Part shown: positions 26,133-35,252 of the stretch, piece after piece | Position numbering within the stretch: position 1 is the stretch's first letter | Layout: every line of letters starts with the position of its first letter | NCBI GenBank assembly: GCA_900468625.1 | Contig: UBUL01000005.1 | Coordinates: forward strand, 1-51,555 | Direction: 5' to 3' | DNA: 51,555 nucleotides | Source of the DNA: Hyphomicrobiales bacterium | GTDB taxonomy: Bacteria; Pseudomonadota; Alphaproteobacteria; Rhizobiales; Rhizobiaceae | Notes under the pieces: model-generated | What the model was told of the DNA's origin: nothing | The model's database searches: none | Seen by the model: only the letters and a program-made list of their open reading frames with translations | Made by a program: the position numbers and the translations under genes

Positions 26133-27302
26133 ATGGAATTCGACAAAATCGCCGCCACCCGATCGAATGCAGCAACCGCGTCGCCGGACGCCGGCCCGGG
26201 CATCAATCACGATACGTCCAGCGCACATGAAGATGCCGACATTTTCGATGTCGCCGACGAGCACCAACGAGATAAGCTCGATGTCGCGGCCTCCTGGGCC
26301 ACGATCGGCATTTTTCTCATGCTGGCCTTGGCCGCCGTCTACACGATGTCGCTGATCCTCATTCCGGTGACGCTCGCCGTCGTTGTCGGCATGATTCTCG
26401 GTCTTGCGGCGGAGAAGCTCAGCAAGCTCGGCGTGCCCCGCGTCCTGAACGCCGTCATTCTTTCATCCGCCGTCGCGCTGGTGATCTTCCTCATCATCAA
26501 CGCGCTTGCCGGCCCCGTCGCCAAGCTCGCCCAGCAAGCCCCTGATTTCTTCCAGCGCACCTCCGATCGGTTAATGCCCTATCTCGACCGGTTCAAATGG
26601 CTGCATATTTCGTCCGAAACATTTCAGGGCAGCCCGATCTCGATCAGCACCGTGCTCGAAAACAGCGGCAATGTGCTGCATGTCGTGTCCACAAGCCTCA
26701 CGCCCGCTATCGTCCAAATCTTGATTTTCTTTGTTGCCTTGCTCCTGTTTCTCGCCGGCAGGGTGAGCTTGCGCAAGACGATCATCATGACCTTTTCCAC
26801 GAGAGCATCTCGCTTGGCTGCGATCCGCATCATCAACGCCGTGGAGCGGGTGCTGGGCTTTTACTTCGCGACCGCCTCGTTGATCTATGTCGGAATAGGC
26901 GTGGCAATGACTGTAATCGCCTATGTCGGCGGCATGAGCCTGCCGATTCTCTGGGGCGTTTTCGCCTTCGTATCCAGCTTCATTCCGTTTCTTGGCGTCA
27001 CGACCATGACGCTCTCGCTTGCAATCGCGGGCATCGTCACACATTCGGACATCATTTTCGGTCTGGCGCCGGCCATAGCCTTCTTCGGGGTGCATATGGC
27101 CGTGGAAAACCTCGTCTTTCCCGCAATCATGGGGCGCCAGTTGGAACTCAATCCCTTTATCGTCTTTCTGGCCATCATCTTCTGGACATGGATGTGGGGC
27201 GCCGTCGGCGCCATGCTCGCTCTGCCGCTGTCGCTGATCGTCATGACGGTCATCGACGAGCTTTTCATCGAGGAAAAAGCGCAGCCGCAATTGCCGGGCT
27301 AA
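26133..27302 (+). CDS. AI-2E family transporter
   Basis: A 389-residue inner-membrane protein of the PerM/AI-2E exporter family with about eight membrane segments. An acidic cytoplasmic N-terminus (about 1-50) precedes the first two segments. The soluble loop between segments 3 and 4 (about 125-190) is typical. The last half has SLPILWGVFAFVSSFIPFLG and AVENLVFPAIMGRQLELNPF, the family signature. ATG 26133 has CCGGGG upstream; a TTG six codons earlier is less likely. Members have been linked to autoinducer-2 export or Na+/H+ exchange; the substrate here is open. Confidence 0.88.
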   Translation: MEFDKIAATRSNAATASPDAGPGINHDTSSAHEDADIFDVADEHQRDKLDVAASWATIGIFLMLALAAVYTMSLILIPVTLAVVVGMILGLAAEKLSKLGVPRVLNAVILSSAVALVIFLIINALAGPVAKLAQQAPDFFQRTSDRLMPYLDRFKWLHISSETFQGSPISISTVLENSGNVLHVVSTSLTPAIVQILIFFVALLLFLAGRVSLRKTIIMTFSTRASRLAAIRIINAVERVLGFYFATASLIYVGIGVAMTVIAYVGGMSLPILWGVFAFVSSFIPFLGVTTMTLSLAIAGIVTHSDIIFGLAPAIAFFGVHMAVENLVFPAIMGRQLELNPFIVFLAIIFWTWMWGAVGAMLALPLSLIVMTVIDELFIEEKAQPQLPG

Positions 27303-27327
27303 AGGAATGCTCGGGCCGATCCGGTAA

Positions 27328-28119
27328 TCAGTTCGTCGTGCCGCCATCACCGTTTTCGGGAATATCCTGCAGGCGAACGAACTGCACACCCTTTGCCTTC
27401 AGGGCAAGAATGCCGGCCGCAACCCCCTCGCCCGCGGCATGGGTCGGCTGGTTGATGTGGGAAATGATGACATCGCCGTCCTTGGCGGAGGCATATTGCT
27501 TTTCCACCGTCCTGGCCGGCAGCAGCGAGCCGCTGTCGCCATTTACCGAATAGCCGGCGATCCGGTAGCCCATGCCGCGGATCTGGGCGATGGCCGAGGG
27601 GCTGTACCTTGCAGTCGCGCCGCGGAACCAGCGCGGCTGCGGAATGCCGGCTGCGATCATCGCATCGGCGCCACCCTGAACTTCCTGAGCCACGGCCTGT
27701 GGCGAACCGGCAGCGGCAATGCCGTAGACCTTGGTCGGGACGTCGACTGCGGGGATATGGTTCTGCCCATGGTTCTCCAACTCGAACAGATCGGGATGGG
27801 CAAGGAAAACCTTCAATGCATCCGGATTGGTGCGCAGCCAGCGCGCGGTGACGAAGATCGTCGCCGGAATGCGCTGATCGACAAGCGTGCTCAGGATACG
27901 CGGATCGGTCTTGCCCATGCAGGCATCGAAGGTAAGCGCGATACGGGGCGCTCCCTTGCGCGCGCGATCGACGTGCAGACGCGGCTCGAGGAGCTTGACG
28001 GCCGATGCCGGCGCTTTCGGCGGCAGTTGCGGCCAACCTGCGGGCGGCTGCTCCGGCTGGGCGGCAAAGGCTGCGCTTGCGGCAAGCAGGATCATGGATG
28101 TCAGCAACAGGCGTTTCAT
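27328..28119 (-). CDS. NodB-like polysaccharide deacetylase family protein
   Basis: A 263-residue exported protein: signal peptide at about 1-19 (LLLTSMILLAASAAFAA), then a Pro-rich stretch and a NodB-homology domain. Motif 1 reads ALTFDACMG, keeping the first aspartate but replacing the second (metal-binding) one by alanine. Motif 2 is the HxxxH in ENHGQNH. Motif 3 is represented by RWFRGATARYSP and the last part has DGDVIISHINQP. It may act on an acetylated sugar polymer in the periplasm, although the changed motif could alter metal use. ATG 28119 was chosen for the signal peptide. It is convergent with the AI-2E gene. Confidence 0.85.
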   Translation of the reverse strand: MKRLLLTSMILLAASAAFAAQPEQPPAGWPQLPPKAPASAVKLLEPRLHVDRARKGAPRIALTFDACMGKTDPRILSTLVDQRIPATIFVTARWLRTNPDALKVFLAHPDLFELENHGQNHIPAVDVPTKVYGIAAAGSPQAVAQEVQGGADAMIAAGIPQPRWFRGATARYSPSAIAQIRGMGYRIAGYSVNGDSGSLLPARTVEKQYASAKDGDVIISHINQPTHAAGEGVAAGILALKAKGVQFVRLQDIPENGDGGTTN

Positions 28120-28379
28120 CGGGCGGCCACCGGATCGATCGAGCAAATGAAATCTGACGGTAGGAGACGTTGCCATCCGAACCGCAATGCCCGCCATCAT
28201 CCGGCAACACGCCGGAAATATGGCGGACCAGCGGCAGCATGCCATTTCGCATCACAAATGCGTCAGGCATTTAAGCTGCAAAGTGCAGGCTTCAACCCGG
28301 TCGTGTCTGTGCTACGATTGATATGAGATTGGCATGACCCTATCTGCGTATTTTTCCGTGCTCCCGAAGAGAGACATGT

Positions 28380-29291
28380 ATGAGTCGCGATCCCTATGAA
28401 GTTTTGGGTGTGAAGCGGGACGCCCCGCAAAAGGACATTCAAGGCGCCTATCGCAAGCTTGCCAAGAAGCTGCATCCCGACCTCAATCCTGGCGACAAGC
28501 AGGCGGAGGACAAATTCAAGGAGGTCTCGGCAGCCTACGGCATTCTCGGCGACGAGGAGAAGCGTGCGCGGTTCGACCGCGGCGAAATCGACAATAGCGG
28601 TGCGGAACAAGCGCCGCGCAACTACTACCGCGATTACGCGGCACGGGAAGGCCAGCGCGGCCCCTATCAGAACACCGGAGGCTTTGCCGACTTCGGCGAT
28701 GCCGACGACATATTTTCCAGCTTCTTCTCGCGCCGCAGCCGAGGCCAATCGCAAATGCAGGGTCAAGACCGTCACTATACGATGGAGGTCGATTTTCTCG
28801 ACGCCATCAACGGCGCAAAGAAGCAGATCAGCCTGCCGGACGGGCCGGCGCTGGACGTTCAAATCCCGCCTGGTACGCGCGACGGGCAGACGCTTCGTCT
28901 GAAGGGCAAGGGTGATCCAGGCTTCAACGGCGGCAAGCCCGGAGATGCGCTGATTGCGGTGCATGTCCGCCCGCACCGTTTCTATACCCGCGACGGCGAC
29001 GACATCCGGATGGAATTGCCGATTTCGCTGAGCGAGGCAGTGCTCGGCGGCAAGATCCGCGTTCCGACACCGTCTGGTGCCGTAACCGTGACGCTGCCGC
29101 CGAACTCGAATACGGGCAAGGTGCTGCGTTTGAAGGGCAAGGGCGCCCCGGTGCGCGGCGGGGATACCGGCGATGCCTATGTCTCGCTGAAGATCGTCCT
29201 TCCAGATGCCCCGGACGCCGAGCTGACACGCTTCGTTTCCGAATGGGAGGCAGGCAAGGCGCAAGATCCCAGAACGACCATGGGAGGATAA
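28380..29291 (+). CDS. cbpA: DnaJ-class co-chaperone CbpA
   Basis: A 303-residue J-domain protein without the zinc-finger region of DnaJ. The J domain (1-67) has the essential HPD at 32-34. A Gly/Phe-containing linker (about 75-125, GGFADFGDADDIFSSFF) leads to two C-terminal substrate-binding domains (about 130-290) with LRLKGKG repeated twice. This is the CbpA layout. CbpA recruits DnaK and, in E. coli, binds curved DNA. It is followed after 3 bp by the gene for its modulator CbpM, which confirms the assignment. Confidence 0.93.
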   Translation: MSRDPYEVLGVKRDAPQKDIQGAYRKLAKKLHPDLNPGDKQAEDKFKEVSAAYGILGDEEKRARFDRGEIDNSGAEQAPRNYYRDYAAREGQRGPYQNTGGFADFGDADDIFSSFFSRRSRGQSQMQGQDRHYTMEVDFLDAINGAKKQISLPDGPALDVQIPPGTRDGQTLRLKGKGDPGFNGGKPGDALIAVHVRPHRFYTRDGDDIRMELPISLSEAVLGGKIRVPTPSGAVTVTLPPNSNTGKVLRLKGKGAPVRGGDTGDAYVSLKIVLPDAPDAELTRFVSEWEAGKAQDPRTTMGG

Positions 29292-29294
29292 GCG

Positions 29295-29627
29295 ATGAAC
29301 GAGAGCGAGTTTCGACTGCACCTCCGGATCGAAACCACGGTCCTGGAAGTCTGGATATCGCAGGGCTGGGTCGTGCCCGAAATCACCGATCAGGGGCGGA
29401 ACTTCCGCGAGGCCGATATCGCGCGCGGCCAGCTCATTCTCGATCTGAGCAGAGCGATGGGCGTCAACGAACCTGGCGTCGATGTCGTCATGGATCTGGT
29501 GGATCAGCTTCACAGCCTCAGAGCGACGCTGCGCGACCTGACGGATGCGGTGTGCCGGCAGCCGTCCGATGTGCAGAACCACATCCTGTCGGAGCTGACC
29601 CGCATTGAATCGCTGAGACGGCGATAA
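29295..29627 (+). CDS. cbpM: CbpA modulator CbpM
   Basis: A 110-residue MerR-like helical protein of the CbpM family, which binds the J domain of CbpA and blocks its interaction with DnaK. Signatures are EVWISQGWVVPE (about 18-29), RNFREADIARGQLILDLSRAMGVNEPGVDVVMDLVDQLH and a C-terminal coiled segment. It starts 3 bp after cbpA, so the pair is an operon. Length is normal. Confidence 0.92.
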   Translation: MNESEFRLHLRIETTVLEVWISQGWVVPEITDQGRNFREADIARGQLILDLSRAMGVNEPGVDVVMDLVDQLHSLRATLRDLTDAVCRQPSDVQNHILSELTRIESLRRR

Positions 29628-29654
29628 GGCGGGGACCATCTTGGGATAGAATGT

Positions 29655-29683
29655 AGCCGCCTTGAAATCGTGTCGAGGCGGCT
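29655..29683. terminator. Hairpin between convergent cbpM and DUF930 genes
   Basis: AGCCGCCT pairs with AGGCGGCT around a 13-nt loop. It lies between two convergent stop codons, as expected for a shared terminator, but there is no clear T tract, so termination is uncertain. Confidence 0.4.
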
Positions 29684-29691
29684 CTAAGCCC

Positions 29692-30081
29692 TCAATCGTA
29701 AAGATAATGCTCCTGCCAGGCGTCGCGCGGCACCTTGTCGCCGATCTGATAGCTCAGATCGCGGACATGGATGTGCTTGGGGCCAGTAATGCAGCTGTAG
29801 GAGAGATGATACCAGTCACCCTTACTGCGAAAAACGGCACCGGGCGCATTCATCGCGTCCGGCTTCAAATCAGGATCGCCGAATGTGTAGGCAATCACCT
29901 TGTCCGGCCTGAAACCCGTCTTGTCCGCTCCGATCCGCTTCATGGCCTCCGCGTCGCATGCCTGCTCCATTCGCTCCGAAGGATCGAGCTTCTCCAGCTG
30001 CTTCTTCATGGCCGGATCGACGGCCAAGGCGGAGGTAGCGACACAAGCCAATGGAATCAGAATGGCGAAGAGTTTCAGCAT
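29692..30081 (-). CDS. DUF930 family exported protein
   Basis: A 129-residue exported protein with a signal peptide (about 1-20, LFAILIPLACVATSALA). The mature part opens with the DUF930 signature KQLEKLDPSERMEQACDAEAMKRIG and continues with FRPDKVIAYTF and WYHLSYSCITGPKHIHVRDLSYQIGDKVP. Two cysteines probably form a disulfide. The family is restricted to Rhizobiales; function unknown. It ends in YLYD, a common terminus for the family. Confidence 0.88.
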   Translation of the reverse strand: MLKLFAILIPLACVATSALAVDPAMKKQLEKLDPSERMEQACDAEAMKRIGADKTGFRPDKVIAYTFGDPDLKPDAMNAPGAVFRSKGDWYHLSYSCITGPKHIHVRDLSYQIGDKVPRDAWQEHYLYD

Positions 30082-30368
30082 GAAGACCGGTCCCTTGCAT
30101 TGTTTTGGATTTGAGTGCGTCCACCCTATCGGGGAAGGCCTTGACCGCCTTCACGTCGACGCACTGTATGCCGACTTCGGTAAAGAATGTGGTCTCATCA
30201 AGGCAGCGCCCCAATCCGGTCTCCCGCAAGCTGCCTGTTCGCATGAAGCTACCGTTCGCTGCTTGCATGAAGCTTGAGGAACGGACTTGCCGCTTGAACC
30301 TCACCTCGCTGCCCTCTATTTCTCTCTTCACTTCACATCCGACTTTCACATCAAAGAAAGCGCCCCTC

Positions 30369-32462
30369 GTGTCAGTTTTCAAGAATCTCCCCACCCCGCC
30401 TGCCGCTCCGAAGAAGCCATTTACGGATACACGTCACGGCATTACCCGCACCGACGACTATGCCTGGCTGCGGGCCGACAACTGGCAGGCGATGTTCAAG
30501 GACCCCTCGATCCTGGCGCCGGAAATCCGGTCGCATCTGGAAGCCGAGAATGCCTATATGAACGCTGCGATGGCGGACACGAAGGAGCTGCAGAAGGTTC
30601 TCTTCGGCGAGATGAAGGGCCGCATCAAGGAAGACGACAGTTCGATACCGATGAAGGACGGTCCCTATGCCTACGGCACACTCTTCGTTACGGGCGGCGA
30701 ACAGCCTCACTTCTTCCGCGAACCGCGCAACGGCGGCGAACGCAAGCTGCTGCTGAATGGTGACAAGGAGAATGAGGGAAAATCCTATTTCCGCCTTTCC
30801 GGCCTCGATCATTCCTCCGATCATAGCCACGGCCTCTGGGGCTATGACGACAAGGGTTCGGAATATTTCACGCTGAAGATCCGCAATTTCGAGACCGGCC
30901 AAGATCTGCCCGACGTGATCGAGAATACCGGCGGCGATGCCGTATGGGCGCCCGACGGCAAGAGCTTCTTCTACACGCTGCAGGACGAAAACCACCGCCC
31001 CTCGAAGATCTTCCATCACATCATCGGCACGCCGCAGTCGGACGACCGGCTCGTCTATGAGGAAGAGGACCCCGGCTTCTTCATGGGCGTCGGCGGTTCG
31101 CTGCTCGACGATTACATTTTTATCGACATCCACGATCACGAGACCAGCGAATACCGCATCATCCCGACCTCGGATCTCACCGCCGAGCCCAAGATCGTTG
31201 CCGAGCGCGAGACGGAAATCGAATATGAGATCACCGAGGGCGGCGACGTCTTCTACATTCTCACCAACGACGGCGATGCCAAGGACTTCAAGATCATGGA
31301 GGCGCCGGCGGAGAATCCGGGCAAGCAAAACTGGCGTGAAGTCGTACCTCACAAGCCGGGCACGCTGATCCTCAGCCATCTCGCCTATGCCCGCCATCTC
31401 CTCTGGCTGGAACGCAAGGACGGCCTACCGCGCATTGTCATCCGCGACCGCCGCACCGGCGAGGAGCACGCAATCGCCTTCGAAGAGGAGGCCTATGCGC
31501 TTGGCCTGCAAGGGGCTGCCGAATACGACACGGATGTCATCCGCTTCTCCTATTCCTCGATGACGACACCGAGCCAGCTCTACGACTACAATATGGTGAC
31601 GCGCGAGCGCACCCTCTTGAAGACGCAGGAAGTGCCTTCCGGCCATAATGCGTCGGACTATGTGACGCGCCGTGTCTTCGCACCCGCATGGGATGGCGAG
31701 ACCGTGCCGGTGACACTGCTTTATCGCAAGGACACGCCCCTCGACGGCTCGGCCCCCTGCCTGCTCTATGGTTATGGCGCCTACGGCGTTACCATCCCCG
31801 CCGGCTTCAACACCAATTGCCTGTCGCTCGCCGATCGCGGCTTCGTCTATGCCATCGCCCATATCCGCGGCGGCAAGGACAAGGGTTTTGCCTGGTACGA
31901 AGACGGCAAGATGGAGAAGAAGACCAATACCTTCAAGGACTTCATCGCTGCAGCCGATTATTTGAATCAGGAGAAGTTCACCTCCTACGCGAAGATCATC
32001 GCCGAGGGCGGGTCGGCCGGCGGTATGCTCATGGGTGCCGTCGCCAACATGGCGCCGGAGAAATTCGCCGGCATCATTGCTGCCGTACCCTTCGTCGATG
32101 TGCTCAACACCATGCTCGACGACACTCTGCCGCTGACACCGCCGGAATGGCCGGAATGGGGCAATCCGATCGAGAGCAGGCAAGAGTACGAGCAGATCGC
32201 CGCCTATAGTCCCTACGACAATGTCGGCGAGAACCCCTACCCGCCGATTCTCGCGCTCGGCGGCCTCACCGACCCGCGCGTCACCTATTGGGAACCGGCA
32301 AAGTGGGTCGCCAAGCTGCGCGACAAGACGACGAGCGACGCGCCCATCCTGCTGAAGACGAACATGGATGCCGGCCATGGCGGCGCCTCGGGCCGCTTCC
32401 AGCGACTGGAGGAAGTGGCGTTCGAATACGCCTTCGCCGTCAAGGTCGCCGGGAAGATGTAG
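30369..32462 (+). CDS. ptrB: Oligopeptidase B (S9A serine peptidase)
   Basis: A 697-residue prolyl-oligopeptidase-family enzyme that cleaves short peptides after basic residues in the cytoplasm. The N-terminal beta-propeller part begins RHGITRTDDYAWLR. The catalytic domain shows the nucleophile in EGGSAGGMLMG (Ser549), the aspartate in GGLTDPRV (Asp635) and the histidine in DAGHGGASGR (His670). GTG 30369 is chosen because residues beginning SVFKNLPTPP match the normal N-terminus; the reading frame continues open for 88 codons upstream without similarity. DUF1697 follows after 21 bp on the same strand. Confidence 0.92.
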   Translation: MSVFKNLPTPPAAPKKPFTDTRHGITRTDDYAWLRADNWQAMFKDPSILAPEIRSHLEAENAYMNAAMADTKELQKVLFGEMKGRIKEDDSSIPMKDGPYAYGTLFVTGGEQPHFFREPRNGGERKLLLNGDKENEGKSYFRLSGLDHSSDHSHGLWGYDDKGSEYFTLKIRNFETGQDLPDVIENTGGDAVWAPDGKSFFYTLQDENHRPSKIFHHIIGTPQSDDRLVYEEEDPGFFMGVGGSLLDDYIFIDIHDHETSEYRIIPTSDLTAEPKIVAERETEIEYEITEGGDVFYILTNDGDAKDFKIMEAPAENPGKQNWREVVPHKPGTLILSHLAYARHLLWLERKDGLPRIVIRDRRTGEEHAIAFEEEAYALGLQGAAEYDTDVIRFSYSSMTTPSQLYDYNMVTRERTLLKTQEVPSGHNASDYVTRRVFAPAWDGETVPVTLLYRKDTPLDGSAPCLLYGYGAYGVTIPAGFNTNCLSLADRGFVYAIAHIRGGKDKGFAWYEDGKMEKKTNTFKDFIAAADYLNQEKFTSYAKIIAEGGSAGGMLMGAVANMAPEKFAGIIAAVPFVDVLNTMLDDTLPLTPPEWPEWGNPIESRQEYEQIAAYSPYDNVGENPYPPILALGGLTDPRVTYWEPAKWVAKLRDKTTSDAPILLKTNMDAGHGGASGRFQRLEEVAFEYAFAVKVAGKM

Positions 32463-32483
32463 GCCGAACGACGGGAGGAAACC

Positions 32484-33005
32484 ATGACCGTCTTTGTCGC
32501 CCTGCTCCGTGCCGTCAATGTCGGCGGCACCGGCATGCTGTCCATGGCCGATCTCAAGGCATTGTACGAAGAGATCGGCTTTCAGGATGTGCGCACCTAT
32601 ATCCAGAGCGGCAATGTGGTCTTCCGCGCGGAAGCGGAGGAGGCGGCGGTGCAAGCTCAACTTGGAAAGGCGCTGGCGGCCAAGATGGGCAAGTCTCCGG
32701 GCGTGATCCTGCGCAGCCGCGAGGCTCTGGAAAGGGCGGCGGAACATTCGCCCTTCCCGCATGCCAAGCCAAACTACCTGCTGGTCACCTTCTTGCAGGA
32801 CGAGCCACCGGACGATGCGCTCACCAAGCTCGTCGCACCGGGCGGCGAAGAGGTGCATATCGCCGGCAGGGAGATCTACGTGCATTATCCCGATGGCTCG
32901 GGCCGCTCGAAGCTGAAGCTGCCGGCCTTGAAGGTGGGCACGTCCAGAAATCTCAATACGGTGCGCAAGCTTGCGGAGATGGCGCGGGAGCTGGAAAACG
33001 ACTAG
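32484..33005 (+). CDS. DUF1697 family protein
   Basis: A 173-residue protein. The N-terminal FVALLRAVNVGGTGMLSMADLKALYEEIGFQDV and TYIQSGNVVF (about 39-48) are the DUF1697 signature, and KVGTSRNLNTVRKLAEMA is the usual C-terminal block. The fold is ferredoxin-like; the reaction is unknown. A good ribosome site (GGGAGGAAACC) precedes it. Its TAG stop overlaps that of the convergent parE gene within one CTAG. Confidence 0.88.
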   Translation: MTVFVALLRAVNVGGTGMLSMADLKALYEEIGFQDVRTYIQSGNVVFRAEAEEAAVQAQLGKALAAKMGKSPGVILRSREALERAAEHSPFPHAKPNYLLVTFLQDEPPDDALTKLVAPGGEEVHIAGREIYVHYPDGSGRSKLKLPALKVGTSRNLNTVRKLAEMARELEND

Positions 33006-33313
33006 GGACGCGTCACAAGCGTCGCGTAGTCTCTGCTTCCGAAGAAGACGTTGGTAATGCGCACGCGCTCCTCTTCAACCATATAGAGAATGACGACGCT
33101 GCGCTCGAAGACAGCCATTCTTATTCCTGCGCCGAGATCAGGGCGAGCAACGCCACCGAGGGGCGCATTGCCGATTTTTGCACATCTGTTCCGGATGCGC
33201 TTGATATAGGCGAGCGCTGTATCCCTGCTTTTGCTTTGGTCCAGCACGTAGCCGAATATCGACTGAAGATCGGCTTTAACCGTTTCGCGAAATACAACGG
33301 AATATCGCTTCAT
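33002..33313 (-). CDS. parE: ParE/RelE-superfamily toxin
   Basis: A 103-residue toxin of the ParE type. The pattern VVFRETVKADLQSIFGYVLDQSKSRDTALAYIKRIRNRC at the start and MAVFERSVVILYMVEEERVRITNVFFGSRD at the end are typical of the RelE/ParE fold, and ParE proteins usually poison DNA gyrase. It begins 4 bp after the antitoxin stop, in the usual antitoxin-first order. Its stop overlaps that of DUF1697. Confidence 0.9.
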   Translation of the reverse strand: MKRYSVVFRETVKADLQSIFGYVLDQSKSRDTALAYIKRIRNRCAKIGNAPLGGVARPDLGAGIRMAVFERSVVILYMVEEERVRITNVFFGSRDYATLVTRP

Positions 33314-33317
33314 ACGG

Positions 33318-33578
33318 TTACTGTTTTTCCGCAGCCAGCGTCTCGATCCAGCTATCGATGTCTTGCATGCTTAGATCTGGCCTGGGATCATCGAGCGATG
33401 TTTTTACTCTCTGTCTGATCGCTGCGATCCGCTGCTGATATTCCTCTTCTTCCCGCAGCCAGACCCGGACTGCCGCCCGTAACACCTCGCTCGTAGAGGC
33501 ATAGCTGCCCGCATCGACGCGAGCCTTGATCGCAGCCACCATTTCACTGGGGAGCGAAATGCTCAGTTTCTCGTTCAT
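33318..33578 (-). CDS. parD: ParD/CopG-type antitoxin
   Basis: An 86-residue antitoxin with an N-terminal ribbon-helix-helix (KLSISLPSEMVAAIKARVDAG, about 4-24, followed by YASTSEVLRAAVRVW). The acidic, flexible C-terminus binds the toxin. It precedes parE by 4 bp. The repeats at 33598-33624, 20 bp upstream of the start, are the obvious candidate operator for ParD autoregulation. Confidence 0.9.
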   Translation of the reverse strand: MNEKLSISLPSEMVAAIKARVDAGSYASTSEVLRAAVRVWLREEEEYQQRIAAIRQRVKTSLDDPRPDLSMQDIDSWIETLAAEKQ

Positions 33579-33597
33579 CGCAAAGCCCTCACATCTG

Positions 33598-33624
33598 GTA
33601 GGATAAAGTAGGATGATTTCCTAC
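33598..33624. promoter_or_regulatory. Candidate ParD operator
   Basis: GTAGGAT occurs twice as a direct repeat (33598-33604 and 33608-33614). The second copy forms a perfect inverted repeat GTAGGA-TGATT-TCCTAC (33608-33624). It lies 20 bp upstream of parD, where ribbon-helix-helix antitoxins normally bind. Confidence 0.6.
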
Positions 33625-33673
33625 CTGGAGCAAGCGCCTTGCGCCGCCTCCCCGTCGGCCCTACCTTAGGGAC

Positions 33674-35179
33674 ATGAGCTCTCCTCTTCACGATAACATC
33701 GCGCTTCGGGCGCCGCCGATCGCCTTCGACAACAGCTACGCGCGCCTGCCGCCGCAGTTCTTTGCTGACCAGATGCCGACGCCGGTTGTTGCGCCGAAGC
33801 TGATCAAGTTCAACGAGGCGCTGGCAAGCGAACTCGGGCTCGACATGGATGTCTTGAAGCAAAATGCGGCGGCTATCTTTTCAGGAAACGAGCTCCTGCC
33901 GGGATCGCAGCCGATTGCCATGGCCTATGCCGGCCATCAGTTCGGCAATTTCGTTCCGCAGCTCGGCGACGGACGCGCGATCCTCCTCGGCGAGGTGAAG
34001 AATCGCAACGGCCGGCGCCGCGACATCCAGCTCAAGGGGTCGGGGCCTACGCCATTTTCCCGCCGCGGCGACGGCCGCGCAGCACTCGGCCCCGTTCTAC
34101 GCGAATATATCGTCAGCGAGGCCATGCATGCGCTTGGCATTCCGACGACGCGGGCGCTTGCCGCCGTGATATCAGGAGAACCTGTTTATCGCGAGGAAGT
34201 GCTGCCGGGCGCGGTGTTTACTCGGGTGGCGGCGAGCCATATCCGCGTCGGCACCTTCCAGTTCTTTGCGGCGCGGGGCGATACGGAGAGCGTGCGGACC
34301 CTGGCGGATCATGTCATTGCCCGGCACTATCCCGAAATCAGAGACCGCAAGAACCCTTATCTTGCACTGCTCGAAGCCGTGGCGGATCGGCAAGCTTCAT
34401 TGATTGCGCGATGGCTGCATGTCGGCTTCATTCATGGCGTGATGAACACCGACAATATGACCGTATCGGGTGAGACGATCGATTTCGGTCCCTGCGCCTT
34501 CATGGATGCCTACGATCCGGCGACCGTGTTCTCGTCCATCGACCGTAATGGCCGCTATGCCTATGCCAATCAGCCCGCCATCGGCCAATGGAATCTGGCG
34601 CGCCTCGGCGAAACACTGATACCGCTGATCGACCCCTCCATAGACACGGCGATCGAGATGGCGAATGTCGTCATCAAAGCCTATGGCGAGCGTTTCCAGT
34701 CCTATTGGCTTGCCGGCATGCGCGCCAAGATCGGTCTTGCGAGCGAAGAGGAAGGCGATCTGGACCTGATCCAGTCGCTATTGGCGACGCTGCAGCAGCA
34801 GGGCGCTGATTTCACCCTCACCTTCCGCCGGCTTGCGGCACTCGCCGCGGACGAGGACGTGACCGATTTTGCCGCCGCATTCAACGATCCACAAGCCGTT
34901 GCGCCCTGGCTGGAACGCTGGCGTGAACGGCTTGCTCGCGATTTGCAGACCCAGTCGGCACGCGCAGCAGCGATGCGCAAGGTCAATCCGGCCTTCATCC
35001 CCCGCAATCACCGAATCGAGCAAGCCATCCAAGCTGCCGTCGAAGATGCTGATTTCTCGTTGTTTGAGGCCCTGCTGAAGGTGCTTGCGACCCCTTACGA
35101 GGATCAGCCTGCTTTTGCGCCTTATGCCGAACCGCCATTGCCGGCGGAGCGGGTGCTTCAAACCTTCTGCGGCACCTGA
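33674..35179 (+). CDS. selO: Protein adenylyltransferase SelO (YdiU)
   Basis: A 501-residue pseudokinase of the SelO family, which transfers AMP from ATP to serine, threonine or tyrosine of target proteins. Visible motifs are GHQFGNFVPQLGDGRAILLGE (about 91-111), the ATP-binding LKGSGPTPFSRRGDGRAALGPVLREY (about 120-145), HVGFIHGVMNTDNM and the metal-binding DFGPCAFMD. The C-terminal part is helical. This subgroup lacks a selenocysteine; the protein ends LQTFCGT with an ordinary Cys near the C-terminus, the position where eukaryotic SelO has selenocysteine. Length is normal. It stands alone, between the TA pair and the serine-rich gene. Confidence 0.92.
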   Translation: MSSPLHDNIALRAPPIAFDNSYARLPPQFFADQMPTPVVAPKLIKFNEALASELGLDMDVLKQNAAAIFSGNELLPGSQPIAMAYAGHQFGNFVPQLGDGRAILLGEVKNRNGRRRDIQLKGSGPTPFSRRGDGRAALGPVLREYIVSEAMHALGIPTTRALAAVISGEPVYREEVLPGAVFTRVAASHIRVGTFQFFAARGDTESVRTLADHVIARHYPEIRDRKNPYLALLEAVADRQASLIARWLHVGFIHGVMNTDNMTVSGETIDFGPCAFMDAYDPATVFSSIDRNGRYAYANQPAIGQWNLARLGETLIPLIDPSIDTAIEMANVVIKAYGERFQSYWLAGMRAKIGLASEEEGDLDLIQSLLATLQQQGADFTLTFRRLAALAADEDVTDFAAAFNDPQAVAPWLERWRERLARDLQTQSARAAAMRKVNPAFIPRNHRIEQAIQAAVEDADFSLFEALLKVLATPYEDQPAFAPYAEPPLPAERVLQTFCGT

Positions 35180-35252
35180 GGAGGCTTGAGCGCGCAAGCC
35201 CCGGACAGGCTTTCGGAGTCATCGTCATCTCGACCCGTAGGGAGATATGACG

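Noticed and set aside
25073..26206. 377-codon minus-strand frame
   Set aside because: Antisense to the two-domain VOC gene, which has clear motifs.
28263..29639. 458-codon minus-strand frame
   Set aside because: Antisense to cbpA and cbpM.
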